A DNA stretch of 64,000 bases from Apiospora phragmitis (Eukaryota; Ascomycota; Sordariomycetes; Amphisphaeriales; Apiosporaceae): the NCBI GenBank assembly GCA_038363925.1, contig JAQQWL010000006.1, positions 2,460,501-2,524,500 of the forward strand. Direction: 5' to 3'. The first letter of the stretch is position 1, and each line of letters opens with the position of its first letter. Below the pieces are notes generated by a model, which did not search any database, was not told the DNA's origin, and saw only the letters and a program-made list of their open reading frames with translations. Below are positions 32,876-44,800 of the stretch, one piece after another. A program made the position numbers and the translations under genes.

Positions 32876-35119
32876 CTAATCAACTCTAGCCATCTGGAGG
32901 CTTCTAGCAGAAGGGTTGGAAAGGTTGTTGATTTGTTTGGTTGGCGGCGGCTGGTACTTGCTCTTTTTACGCAGCCGTTTGCGAGCCACCATGACGGGCA
33001 CGGAGCTCTTGGTAACCAAATAGTTCGAAAACGATCCCAGAAGAGTGCTGCAACAACGTTAGCAAAGCTTGAAAAAAGAAAACACAATAGACTGCGTTTT
33101 CACTTACCCTTTGAGCGCGCTACGTCCACGGCTTCCAAGAATGACGAGTGTGGGGTTGACCAGGTCGATGACTTCCGTGATGAGATGCTTGGGGCTCTTG
33201 CAGTGAATACACTCCACAATGACTCGGACTTGCAGCTGCGTCTTGCGCAGCAGCTTGGAAACTCGGTCCGAGATATCATAAGCGGCCCGTTCCCTGTCCT
33301 CTTCCATCCTCGTCTTCCCACGCCATGAGGGGGCGGGCGACGGGTTGGCGCTAGCATTGGGGGACTTCATGTAGCCAGGGCGTTGAAATTGAAAGGGGTT
33401 TGGGCTAGGTGCCTGGGAAGACGGTAGCCTGGGGCTCTTAGCCATGGTATTGAGCGCCGCGGCTTGCTCTCTCATCGATTTAGGGTCATCTGGGACTTGA
33501 TTTGTTCCGTTATCCACGTTGCCAGTCGCCTCCTCGTCCATGCAGTAGATGGCTATAAGCGTGTCTCCATCCCTCAGGACGGTCCCAACCGCCCATTCGA
33601 GAGCGTGTGTGGATTCGTCGCTGAGATCTGTCGCCACGAGATACTTCCGAAGACGCCGGTGCTCGTCTTCAGCATCCCGTTGAATACGAACGTATTCACC
33701 ACGATAAATGATGCGAATAGACCTGTGTGCCTCTTGGTTGGAAATGACGGGCGTATAAGTAAGCTGCAAGCTCTGTGCAGACTTGATCGCGCTCACATCC
33801 TCGTTCTCTTGGTCTTGGTTTGGTGTCTGCTGTCCAGAAACCGGGTCCTGATCGAAGCTCGTCGCAGGATGAATACCTTGCTTGCTGGGTTTCGTCGGCT
33901 TGCCTCCACCCGGGCCAGTGACGGTGATGGCAGGTTCAAAAAGAGACCTGTACTGTGGTTGCGCAGCAATTTTCCTTCCCTACCGTTCCAGTCAGTATCA
34001 ATGTATTCGGGCACATAGTGGGTGGGTAGAGCTCTTACGTTCATCCTCAGCTGCCGCCAGAAGACTTTTGGCGCTCCTGCCGTCGCCTTTGCCGTTCCTA
34101 TCGGCTCTCGTCGTCAGTTTGCGACCACGCTCATCCTCTTCATCACTCGAGTTTGGGCCGTCGTCGTCACTATCGTCGTCGGTCAGAATCTCGCCGTAAG
34201 GACTCATGTTGGTCTTCGCAAGGCGGCCGTGGCTCTCGGCTTCCGCCTTCTTACGGGCATAAGAGGAAAGATTGGAGCCTCCATATGCAAGATTGGCGTC
34301 AGAGAGCCTACGGTAGGCTAAGCTCATATCGATGGCTTGGCCATCCTTGCCTAACACAATGTTTCCTTGCGACTGACGCTTTCCCCCCGAATTTCCGCCG
34401 AGCAGATTTCCACCAGGTGAGTTAGATCGCAAAGCAAAGCGATTGTTGGGCGACTTTGATTTGCTCTTGCCCTTGAATGGGAAAGGTTTCTTTCCCTCGC
34501 CAGGAAGTACGAGGTTTGACAGATCCGCACCCCGCAGAGCTTCTCCAATAGAGCTGGAACGTGGGACAGAAGGCCCTGCCCGCCTGACTGGCTGGGATTG
34601 GCCAACGTTTGTTGCGTAAATGTCGGAAAACTGGTAGGCAGCGGTTTTGTCGTTTGATCTCGCCAGTGCAGGGGACCGTGGACCGAAATCAGCTACTGGT
34701 CTGGATGCTGCGTCGGAGGCGCTTCTGTGGTGTACGCCGCTGCTTGCGAGCGGAGCCCTGTGAGTTGATAGTGTTGGCGAGGTTTGGGCACTAGACGATA
34801 TGGGAGATCTTGATGCAGCTGGCGGTGGGGTTCCGATATCTAGCATACTTCGTACGGGCACCGCTGCTGGTGCATTCACATCCAACATGCTGCGAAATGC
34901 GGGCTGTGGTGGACTTCTTGTACTTGTGTTACCGGTGGTTGGCACACCTTCGGAAACAACGTCGAGCATGCTCCTGACAGGCGACCGTGGACTCATGTAG
35001 GGCGAGGGAGACCGGGCTGCCGCAGCCGGGCCGCGAGCTTGTTGCATAATCAGGTTCTCGATTTCTTGACGTTCTTCCTCGAGCGCCGCCTCCAGCGACA
35101 TGGTCATTCTTCCAGCCAT
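32876..35119 (-). CDS. Universal-stress-protein domain protein with long disordered N-terminus
   Basis: Minus strand, exons 34039-35119, about 33108-33974 and 32876-33047. The start at 35119 gives MAGRMTMSLEAALEEERQEI. The first 360 residues are disordered, with three copies of a short motif (VRSMLDV, FRSMLDV, VRSMLDI) and an acidic stretch (DDDSDDDGPNSSDEED). The USP fold follows: RRLRKYLVATDLSDESTHAL, VLRDGDTLIAIYCMDEEA, then after a Pro-rich insertion VNPTLVILGSRGRSALKG and GSFSNYLVTKSSVPVMVAR, the ATP-binding GX2GX9G(S/T)-like end. Exon 1 ends in phase 1 (GAA C) but exon 2 is read from AAA ATT GCT, so one base is missing at the acceptor, where CC at 33974-33975 should be three. With it the protein is 706 residues. 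The RSMLD repeat may be a docking motif. Confidence 0.78.
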
Positions 35120-36926
35120 ACTGAAGGAGAATGATGTTGACGTCTGGGGAATAAGAGGGGTTTATCGATCTTGGACTAGGTTGAGCCGGTCGATATATGA
35201 AGAGTTGCTTGAATCCTGGCGGCCAGATGGGGGGCCTAGTTACACAGGAAACAAATAAGGATTTTTTTCTTTTTCTTTTGTAGGCTACGTATTCGGACGG
35301 GCCTGATGGATAGGTCTGGGTTGAAAATCAGCGCCAAGACAGGTGGCGAAGCAGGGCGTTATCGTGGGATTATGGTCGGACGTCGTCGATGCAAACGAGC
35401 CAGCAGCATATTGCGTTCTTCGTAATTCCCTTCACTGACTGCGATCGTTGTGTCGCTGAAGTTTAGCTCATGGCTCAACCTCCAGAGAGAAGGGGGGGGA
35501 GAGGGCAGTACAATCGATGGCTGGGTGCTGATTGTTGATTGCCGAGAGCCGACTCAATGGCACAGAGGGCGAGAGAGGGGGAGATGACGGCCTGAGAGCG
35601 AATTTATTTGAAGAACAATGACAGGAGGCCTCGACTTGCCAAGACCATTAGAGGAAAAAGACGTGGTAGGATTAGTGACCTTGTGATAGAGCGGGGGGAT
35701 TGGCTTCCCACACGTCTTGGGTCTGGATGGATTCGTTCGCAATGGGGTGGAGTAAGATGTATGTAGCCTGTTTCTTGGCTTTTGTCGTCGGCTATGTAAG
35801 TAGCAGAGGTCGACGCAGGTATTTGTCTGAAGAAATCTTCTTTTGCCCTCGTAGGATTATTGATCAAAAACATGCACTACAAACAAATATCAGGAAGAAG
35901 CCGCAAGTAGTGTTGTGTTGCTGTAGCCTAGCGGGCGTCCAAAATGTCGAGTCCGAGTGGGTGTTGGGTGTGGTGATGGGTTTGGGTTGGTTGGCTGGAG
36001 ATGGTGTGTGGTATTCCGCTGCCGGCAAAAAGAGAATGACGGTTGGTTTAAATTGAGGTGCTGGCAAGTATAATTTATCAAATTGATATTGCGGGAAGTA
36101 CTCCATGGGGAGCAATGACTGTGCTTTTCCCGATTGGCAGTGAGCTGCAGTCACCAGTGATGACTTCCGTGTACAGCTCGACAGGAGGGTCACTGAAATC
36201 GAGTGCCCATTAGCGATTGACTCGGGTTGCGCAGCGGCCACTCGGGCCATTCGCCAGCTCCAGAAACTGCCGGTGTTCCTTTTCCCATGTGAGCCCAGCG
36301 TAAGTAGGTTAATTTGAGAATTCGAATTCGTTCTGCAGATTTTCTAACGAGCAACGTTCATCTAGCGCTCCAAGCTTCTGCCTATCACACTAGGTACTCC
36401 CACAGGCTGACAGGCTTCCCAATGGCTGCGCCTTATCGATGCAGATGGGCTTGATAATTGGTTGACGGTGTCTTTCAGAGGATGGGCGTACCGTTGCTGT
36501 GGCTGTCCCCTATCTCCTCCCCTTGTCACCGCAGAAATTTCAACCGTCTTTTGGTGCCTGTACCGTGCCTGAACAAAGACTATAGGTCGGCCAGGTGGGG
36601 ATACAAATAGAAAAAAAGGGAGAGTGAGGGGAGGGAGAGAGAGAGAGAGAGAGAAATACAAAGCGCCATATATTCTACTGCAATTGGGAAAGGAGTCTAG
36701 AAGAGATCGTGTGCCCTTCTACAACATCACGAAAACCTTACAATGATTCTCAGCGTCGTAGTCTAACCAAATAACCTCGCACTTCTGTGACTATCCCTCA
36801 GGTACGAGTAGTGTAGCCAAAACCTAAAAGCCTCGACATGCCATGGGGTCCCTCGTATATAACGATGCGCAAAGAGGCTGGGAATGTTTCTTCTGCAGCG
36901 TAGCCCAGCATGCTGCATACCACATG
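35120..36926. other. Long upstream region of the USP gene
   Basis: About 1.8 kb without a supported gene, probably promoter plus a long 5' leader for the USP gene. A (GA)n run of about 20 bases lies at 36635-36654. Frames on both strands at 35700-36250 show no motif. Confidence 0.5.
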
Positions 36927-36963
36927 CACAGCACAGCACAGCACAGCACAGCACAGCACAGCA
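36927..36963. repeat. CACAG pentanucleotide tandem repeat (about 7 copies)
   Basis: Perfect tandem CACAG units from about 36927 to 36963 on the plus strand. The repeat unit is not a multiple of three and the region is non-coding. Confidence 0.88.
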
Positions 36964-38112
36964 AAATAGTCGTCGTTGTGATTAGGACCGAATAGAGTGA
37001 GTGTCACACTTGCCCAAGTCGGACACGTTCGTCCATATCTTTCCATCTTTACGTAGGTACATACTCCAGATTCTTGACCGGATGCTCCTCAAACCTCTCT
37101 CGGCTCCCGCTGCGGAGAACTAAACAGTATGGAGAAGATCCACTAACTGACGTTGCGCCGGTTGGCATGTTTTGTGTCTAGAACGTTGCACCAGAGGTGC
37201 CTGGTTTTTTTTCTGATTCAATGCCGGGCTGGTTTCCTTATTGCCCAAGATGACTCTGTGCGTGACAAGCAAATGCACTGAGAATATACATACCTAAAGT
37301 AATTACTAAACCTTTACGATGACTTGCATTGCGATGTTCATCTTCTACCCACCTTGATCCCAAACTGAATCGTGTAAATTCTGAAGGAATAGGTTCTTTG
37401 GCGTGATGGCTGTCCTGTAGGTACCGGTTTGTGATCGGGTCTCTTCCTAGCGTACCCATGTCGGAAAGAGAAGCAATCATCTTACACAGCGTCATGAGAT
37501 TCCATACAAGCACAATCACCATTCACGAGACTTGCAGGTGCAACAGGTATAATTGAACTTTTCTTTATTACGTTACCAGAGACTCCATATCTGTGGATTG
37601 GCCTCTAGTCCTTTGGGGTTTTGTGTCCCAGTTGACGGACCTGGGGGTATGAGTGAGGTTCAGAATCATGGGTGCCGCCAAAATCCGTCCGGTGCCAAGC
37701 AAAGACCGCTTCACCCTCCTTCACTGACCGTAAACGCCGTGCAAAGCTGTCAGCCCACCTCCATCTCCAGCGAAAGAAGCAATAGTCTATCGATACATGC
37801 CAGTAAGTGTTGTAGAGGCCCTTGACGTTCAGCAAGATCCGATACTGGATGCCAAATATACGCCAAACATCAACGACTAAAGATGGTGCTCGCGAGGAGA
37901 AAAAAATGCAAAGAACGATATGGCATCACCACCCATTGCTGGCTGAACCACGGTATCATCATGAACTTTTCCATAACCGTTGAGAAAATCCACCGTTCCA
38001 GCAGGCGGACAAAACAATGAAGAGATCGTAACGATGCTTGCCAAATTGGCAGCACTAGCGCAAACAACCATGGTTTGCTACGGCTGTCTGCTTTGGCAAA
38101 AGCAGATGCTGC
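36964..38112. other. Intergenic / 3' flank of pab1
   Basis: About 1.1 kb downstream of the pab1 stop codon on the minus strand. It should include the pab1 3' untranslated region. No gene recognised. Confidence 0.5.
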
Positions 38113-40510
38113 TTATGCCTTCTCTTCAGTCTTCTCCTCCTTCTTGGCCGGCTCAGCTTCACCATCGCCTTGTGTCTTGACATAGTCGTTGTACACAGAC
38201 ATAGCCTCGTCAACCTTGGCACGGAGGGCAGATTCATCTTCGATCCTGTGAACAAACGCATTAGTGATTTGGTCAAGCACATCATATCTCACGAACAGTG
38301 GGGACTTACAAGTTGACAAGCTCAGCGTTATCCATTTCCAAGAGCATACCCGTAATTTTGCCTGCGAGGTCGGGCTGAATGGCTGCAATCTTGGGAGAGA
38401 GCATCTCGCCGAGCATCTGCTTCTGCTGGCCAGGGTTGTTGGCGTGAGCTTGAAGCTGCGACTGGAGGAGAGAAGCAGGGGTCAAGTCTTGAGCAGCTGG
38501 GCTGGGAGCACCCATCTGTTGAGCGGGCATTCCGCGGCCGCCTTGCGGGAACTGACCCATCTGGCCATTGCGTGCGTTCATGCCGCCACGGCCGGCGTTA
38601 CCACCACCCTGTCGGGCATTGGGGGGATATCCAGGCATACCAGGGCCAGGCATGCCGGCCATGTTGGGCATACCCTGCATGCCCTGCATGTGTCCACCGC
38701 GGCCGCCGGGGCCACCTCCACGGCCTCCGCCAATAGTCTGCTGAACCTGAGCCATGGCAGCCATGAACTGAGGGTTACCAGGCTGGCCGTAAGGAGCACC
38801 AGGAGGGAATTGTCCGGGCATGAACATCTGAGGAGGCATGCCTTGGGGACCACCACGGCCGCCCTGAGGAGGGTAGTTGTTAAACTGACCAGGTCGGCCG
38901 CCCTGGACGCCGGGCATACCCATGCCAGGCTGAGGGAAGGGCATGCCACCACGGCCAGCGGGGAAGACAGGCTGCTGGCCAGGTCCATAGAAGACCGGAG
39001 GCTGCATGTACTGCTGGGGCATGCCGGCGGCGGCAGCGGCCTGCTGCATGCGGAGCTGGTTGCGAGCTTGGATGCTAGCCTCAAGCTGGCTCTTTCGCAC
39101 ATCCTTTCGTTGGGCAAGAGCGACGTAGAGGGGCTTGCTCTCGATCATGCGCTGATTCATCTCGGCAACAGCCTTGGTGGCGTCGTCAGGGTTCGAGAAG
39201 CAAACGAATCCGAAGCCCTTGCTCTTGCCGAGCTTTCGGTCGCCCTTCTTCTCCTTTTTATCGCCCTCCTCGTCTTCCTTGGGCTCCTCCTCCTCCTCCT
39301 CGCCCTCCTTCTTGTTCTCCTTATCCTTACCCTCACTTTCGTCCTCGCCAGATTCGCTGATGGTGTCGCGCATAACCTTGGCCGAAGTGATGGGGCCAAA
39401 CTCGGAGAACATCTGTCGCAGCTTATCGTCATCAACATCATCGTTCAAGTTCTTGATGTACAAGTTGACGCCCTGGTACTTGTTGGCCTTCTCCTGGCGG
39501 GCGGCCTCGTAGGACTTGCGCAGCTCCTCCTCACGTTCGTGCTTCTTCTGGGCCCGGCCGACATACAGCTCTTGACCCATGAAATCCTTGTTGTTGAGCT
39601 CATCAACAGCCTTGGCAGCAGCTTCGTGGGTGGTGAAGTTAACGAAGCCGAAGCCGCGAGACTTGCCCTCAGAGTCACGAGCCAGTGACGAGGAAGTGAC
39701 ATCACCGTACTGGGTGAACAGGTCACGGAACTGGTCATCCGTAGCATCAGTGGCGATGTTCTTGACGTAGACATTGGTGAAGTTAGCCTTCATCTCCTCG
39801 AATTTGCTCTGGCGATCCTTCTTGGGGATGTGGTGGCCGACGTAGACCTTCTTCTCGTTGAGAAGCATGCCGTTGACGTGCTTGATGGCAGCAGCAGCCG
39901 CCTCGTCAGTCTCGTAATGAACAAAACCGTAGCCCTTGGAAGCACCAGTCTCGTTCTGAGCAACCTTGCAGCTCAGGATGTTACCAAAAGCAGCAAAGGT
40001 GTCGTGGAGAGCCTTGTTGTCAATGGCGGCATCAAGGTTCTTGATGAAGATGTTGCCGGAGCCGGTCTTGCGCAGCGCGGGGTCACGTTGGGACCACATG
40101 ATGCGGCAAGGGCGGCCCTTGATCTGGGTGTAGTTCAGCTCCTCGAGAGCGCGCTCGCCATCAGAGGTGGTGTTGTAGTTGACGTAGGCGTAGCCGAGAG
40201 AGCGACGGGTAACAGCATCGCGGCAAACTCGGATCGATGCGACAGATCCAATGGAAGAGAACAGCTCGAAGAGCATGGCCTCAGTGACGGAGGGGTCGAG
40301 CTCGCCAACGTAGAGGGAGGCAGAGGCCTGAGGGTGGGGGGTCTGGGCGGAGCTGGGAGTGGCACCAGCGGTGTCGGGATCTTCGCCCTGGGAATCGCCA
40401 GCGACGTTGGTGTTGATAGCAGGAGCCTTGTTAGCCTCACCGCCATTGAGGGAGGTGTTGCCAAGATCAGCGGCGAGCTGATCAACAGCGCCAGAAGTAG
40501 TAGAAGCCAT
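38113..40510 (-). CDS. pab1: Polyadenylate-binding protein Pab1
   Basis: Exon 1 38310-40510 and exon 2 38113-38245, joined by a 64-nt intron, give an intact 777-residue protein. Four RRMs follow a 60-residue N-tail: RRM1 from about 65 ([20 protein letters not shown]), RRM2 from about 152 ([17 protein letters not shown]), RRM3 from about 245 ([17 protein letters not shown]), RRM4 from about 350 ([17 protein letters not shown]). RNP1 motifs such as [16 protein letters not shown] and KGFGFVCF are intact. RRM4 is split by about 45 residues rich in Glu and Lys ([20 protein letters not shown]). A Met/Gly/Pro/Gln-rich linker follows, then a C-terminal MLLE domain ([20 protein letters not shown]) for PAM2-motif partners; the intron cuts this domain. 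It coats poly(A) tails and promotes translation and mRNA stability. Confidence 0.96.
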
Positions 40511-40543
40511 TGCGGAAGAAATGGAAGGTACTTATGATTAAAT

Positions 40544-40675
40544 CTAGCGCGACAAAGGAATGCATTAGATAGTTGTAGCAAAAGGCAATGGTCGTCGTAT
40601 CGGGTGGGCGATCGCGTGGTAGAGAGCACACAAAGGCCACAAAAGAGCAGGTTGGTGGGGGAAGGGTTTACATAC
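40544..40675 (-). other. Putative 5' UTR intron of pab1
   Basis: Upstream of the pab1 ATG the minus strand carries GTATGT (donor first base at 40675), a CTAAT branch-like site near 40563-40567 and CGCTAG ending at 40544. Together they would form a 132-nt leader intron. Inferred from splice signals only. Confidence 0.4.
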
Positions 40676-42178
40676 CAACAACACAGAGCAGGTTTTGACC
40701 TTATCGGTTCAGAGACCTTGATAAGTAGTCGAAGTGAATAAAGCCTAGTGACAAAGAACTGTCGCTGACTTCAAAGAACTGGTCGACGAGTGTCAAGAAC
40801 GGAGTATCGCAAGATGACTGCGAAGATGACTCGGATTTTTGACGAGCAGGTGGGGGAAGTAAGAGGATAGGATGGTGTGGTTTGACACTACAGCACCTAT
40901 TCAAACAAACAAACACGTCTCTTGGGAGATGGGATAGCAAGACCAGGAGGATATCGCTGGGTCTTGGGAGGAGGAGAGATCTCGAGGATGGGAAGAGGAA
41001 GAGACAAGGCGTTTGGCGTTTGGAGTAAAGGGTATGGATTTTTCGGGGGTTTTCCAAGTTTTTTTGTGGTTTTTCTGGCGATGATTTTGGCGAGAATCAG
41101 TGGTGAAGCACGACACGGAAGAATCGTACTCTGCGACTGAATCCTCTTTTGGGTATTTTTGGGGTGACGATTTGCCGGATAAAGGTTGTCAAGTCGTTGA
41201 GAGAAGGGGGAAGAGAAGCCCACGAAAAAAACGAGTTCGTCTTGCTCCCTTTGGCGCCTTCAGATTTTTTGTGTTTTCCGAAAATTCTACCAAGAGAAAG
41301 AAAGTGCCCCACTTGCTCCTAGCGTCCAATCAGAAGGTGCGACCGTTAAAATCGTCACTCACCCCTCCTCACTATCGCTATCTGAACTATCTGCTCTACC
41401 ACTATCTGCTCTATCTGCGCTCTCCAGTGATCCAATCGGTGGATTATCTAAGTCAATCAGTGCAAGTAACCAGGTTAGCTCCTACCTGACTTGCCAACCT
41501 AAGGGTGGCCTTTCAGCCTTTTTTCCTCTAGAGCGTGAGAGTTGGGCTTGCCTCTACCCAGCCATGGACACATGGCCTTGCTCCTCGAAATACAATGCAC
41601 GCTCAGGGTAGGATTGTCTACAGAGATCTATGATAGCCAATCCTTATTATTCTAATACTCGAAAACCCAATTCGAATCATATACATGTAGATCAATTCCT
41701 CACCCAGTCTGAAAGAACCCCTCATAGTTTGGGGAGTGGTGGTTCCAGAGGGCATTGGCGCAAATTGGTCAGGCACTACGGCTGTGGCTACCCTTCAGCT
41801 ACATGCGCTGTTTGCAGTATTTGACAAAGGGCTCACAGCAGCAGCACCCAAGCTTTACCTGCAGTTTTCCAGCTCGGTCTTTCAATGCTGCTTTCAAGTA
41901 GCCTTCATGTGAAATCTCGCTAACCTATAATTCTAGGCAGCTGAATCCAATCTGGGCAAAATGGTACCTGCAGTTGTGGCTGCATCATTCCACTGTTCGA
42001 CTACTATTACCCCGCCTTGCTTCAGGCAGCAGGGCATCACCAGAATCAGGTGTGATCACAGACACTCTGCAACTTACATAGCTATTTCCCTCCCCTTAGA
42101 TAATTGTGCAATAAATCTATCATATATTCTGTCAACTTTTCTTTGTGACGGGACATCTAGCATCAACACTCAATCAAA
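40676..42178. other. Divergent promoter region
   Basis: About 1.5 kb between pab1 and the plus-strand DUF7730-like gene, with T-rich and A-rich tracts near 41035-41075 and 41220-41280 suited to a strong housekeeping promoter. No gene recognised. Confidence 0.5.
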
Positions 42179-43210
42179 ATGGCACTTTTCCATGGCAGAA
42201 GGGTCCGGGCCCGGGATCTGGAAGGCGGATTCCGATACAATGCCGATGACTTCTCTGTATCAAAGCCTGCCGAGATAGACTACAATGGGATGGATGAGCA
42301 GTCACAGTGCGTGTTGTTCTGCACCATCCCTTCAGAGATCAGGACCCTCATATTCGAGTACGCCCTTGCTCCTCACGACAATCTCGCGAAGCCATATGGC
42401 AAGGACAAAATGTACTGTCGCCCTGGCCGGCTCTACCACCCCAAAACAGACATCTCGCTTCTCCAAACATGCAAACTCGTCTTTCAGGAAACCCGTGTGC
42501 TTCCCGTAGCGTTGGCGACGCACACCTTTTGGCTGTTCGGCGGGCCATGGCGGGGCATGAAGACAGGGCAGAAAGGCCTGGCGCGCTTCTCGGCGTGGCA
42601 GGACTCCATGAGCGAGGAGCAGAGGGCGGCCGTCGACTATGTCCAGATCTTTGCGCAGCAGATGTTCCTGGAGAGCTTGGGCACGCAGAGCAACATGGGC
42701 CTCGAGTCGCTCACCTTCGCGGCCAGGACGCTGCGCATCACGCTGCGCCACACAGACTGGTGGTCCTGGGAGTCGCCCCCGGCCTCGTCAGACAGGCTGG
42801 GAATATGCCCTTGGGAACGTGGGCGAACATCGCATCAGAAGATGCTTTCGCTGCCCCTGGAACATACCCTCGACGCGATGCGTCAGCTCATGCGCCCAGG
42901 CACCTGGGGCTGGCAAGTCTGCCAAGTCAAGAACCTCCAGACTCTAGAAATGGAATTTGAGATTGACGAGCGGAAGAAGCACCAGCTCGATGCTATTTTA
43001 GAAAGAGCACGACACTGGATCTTTCCAATGTCTGATGGTGATGGGGTGCTAAGGCAATCGGGCATGGTATCGCATTCATCCTATGATGGCTTCGTCAGGA
43101 GCAAGGACGACTCGTCTCCGGTTTTAAGCCACACGGGAAGCCATCATACTCCGTGGACTGACAGGACTTTCCACGTTGCGACTATGACATGGAAAAGGTC
43201 TGTAGGGTAA
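42179..43210 (+). CDS. DUF7730-like (F-box-like N-terminus) protein A
   Basis: Single-exon, intact, 343 residues. The N-terminal third has the layout CTIPSEIRTLIFEYALAP, a spacer, then DISLLQTCKLVFQETRVLPV. This F-box-like helix pair with LLxTCxxxxxE is common to a big family of ascomycete proteins of unknown function, often annotated DUF7730. The middle has LRITLRHTDWWSWESPP. The same layout recurs in the gene at 51063-52431 (LTIRLGMSDWWSWTDAPD), so the two are paralogues. No catalytic motif or signal peptide; role unknown. Confidence 0.72.
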   Translation: MALFHGRRVRARDLEGGFRYNADDFSVSKPAEIDYNGMDEQSQCVLFCTIPSEIRTLIFEYALAPHDNLAKPYGKDKMYCRPGRLYHPKTDISLLQTCKLVFQETRVLPVALATHTFWLFGGPWRGMKTGQKGLARFSAWQDSMSEEQRAAVDYVQIFAQQMFLESLGTQSNMGLESLTFAARTLRITLRHTDWWSWESPPASSDRLGICPWERGRTSHQKMLSLPLEHTLDAMRQLMRPGTWGWQVCQVKNLQTLEMEFEIDERKKHQLDAILERARHWIFPMSDGDGVLRQSGMVSHSSYDGFVRSKDDSSPVLSHTGSHHTPWTDRTFHVATMTWKRSVG

Positions 43211-43505
43211 TAGGGGCATGGAAGCGCCATTTACTAGTCTAATTGATTTGGTCTTAGGTAAGCATCTCGGTCCAAAAGCCGCGATGTAATCTAATGAGGC
43301 TTGTATTAGGATTAGGATGTAGATGTATGGAAGTTGCAGTTTCGGCCTCTTGAACACAAGCGCCTATGGATTACTTATCCACTGTCCCTCAGGTCCTGCC
43401 ACAAAATGCTCAGAGAGCACCGTTTCGGAACCCACCGGCCTCCCCCTTCCCCTGACCCAGAGACGCATCCTGGGCAGGGCCTGATATTATATCAAGATTT
43501 TAAAC

Positions 43506-44475
43506 TTAAAAGAAGGCTTGCGTCACAGGATTGACGGTTTCGACTCGAACACCCTGTTCTTCCCCTGATTGGTCTATGTGATGAATCTTGATCCCATTTG
43601 TGGAATCGTGAGGGCACTTAATTACAATGTGCTTCTTCACAAAATCCTTCAATTCGAGGTGGCCAGACTCCTTACGCTCTGGCACTTCACCGTCTTCCTC
43701 GTAGAACGTCTTGCTTCCTCGAGACGCGATCTGGAGATATTCGTTTCTTTCCGCCTCGTTGCCGCCAAAGATGCTGAGCAGGCCGGCGGTCTTGAGCAGA
43801 AACATGTTGAGTATGATCCTGCAAATCCTGCCATTTCCGTCGCCGAAGGGGTGGATACAGACAAAGCGATAGCAGTACATAGCGGCCAGCTCCACCGCAG
43901 GGGAGGTCCTCGTCCAAGAGGGGCATGCACAGGTCGAGCTTCATGTCCATGGCCATCTTCTGCATGTACTCGGGCACGGCGGCGGGCCGGATGAACAGGG
44001 CCGGCTTCTTCTGGTTTCCGTTGCGTGCTCCCACGAGCCAGGTTCGGTACTGGCCGGGCGATCCTGCTTCATCCGGATCCAAGACGTTGCCGCCGCAGAG
44101 GAGAACGTGGATTTGCTTGATGAGGTCTTCGAAAGCAGGGGCTTTGAAACCCTTCTTGGACAGGACGAAATGGTCAAAGGCGTAAAGGAGGGCGTGCGCG
44201 TGGTTGATTACTTCCTGACGGCTTTTTCTCACATCCTCGGCCGAGTGAGGGCGGCCGAGAGACTTGAGGGCTTCCTCTGACCTCGTGTACTCGTCTCCAG
44301 AAACGGTGGCAGAGATTTCCTGTCCGGCAAAGATCTTCTCGCACACCTCGGCGGTAATGGCGTGCGTAGAGCCGGCCTGCTCAATGAAATTGGAGCTGTA
44401 GATGAGGTCTATAATATGAGGCTGGAGACCTTGCCAAAGGTCCCATGCTTGGAGTCCTGAGAGAGAATAAGACAT
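43506..44475 (-). CDS. Fic-domain protein (AMPylase/deAMPylase family), one-base frame break
   Basis: ATG at 44475 (the frame upstream begins with TTG). The N-terminal half reads LIYSSNFIEQAGS, which matches the position of the inhibitory helix motif (S/T)xxxE(G/N) of Fic proteins except that Gln replaces the last residue. The catalytic motif HPFGDGNGRICR fits HPFx(D/E)GNGRxxR fully, in the context YRFVCIHPFGDGNGR. Between them the frame moves by one base after MPLLDEDL: the G4 on the plus strand at 43900-43903 looks one base long; correcting the count gives 322 residues. Fic enzymes transfer AMP (or reverse this) on Ser/Thr/Tyr of target proteins. There is no signal peptide or TM anchor, so it differs from animal ER FICD and should be cytosolic. 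The inhibitory Glu is present, so activity would be autoregulated. Confidence 0.82.
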
Positions 44476-44607
44476 TGTGAGCTGTGAAAGTGAGAGTTCG
44501 TTGAAGCTAGGTGCGATTTGAAGTAGATAGAATACTTCGTAAATATGTCGTAGCAACGTTCCAGTAGTGGTTTACACATTTCACAAGTCAATGTACTTTT
44601 CTGGTGT

Positions 44608-44615
44608 TATATATG
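44608..44615 (-). promoter_or_regulatory. TATA-like element upstream of the Fic gene
   Basis: Minus strand ATATATAA about 135 bases upstream of the Fic ATG at 44475. Position and motif only. Confidence 0.35.
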
Positions 44616-44800
44616 AAAGAAGTCCCCCGGTACAGTTTTCGGAGATGGACCTTCCTCGTCGCGCCCCAATTCATGAGTTTAGGTTCCATGTGACCACAAA
44701 TGCCACACACTTCCTCTGGATGACTCAAGGAAAGAGTAAGCCACGCTTCTCGGGAAACCTTTGGGGTGAATACATGAACTCGCGAGCTGGTTTAATAAAA

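Noticed and set aside
38264..39688. 474-residue open frame on the plus strand
   Set aside because: It is antisense to pab1 exon 1; high GC and strong codon bias of pab1 keep the opposite strand open. Leu/Arg/Ala-rich text without motifs.
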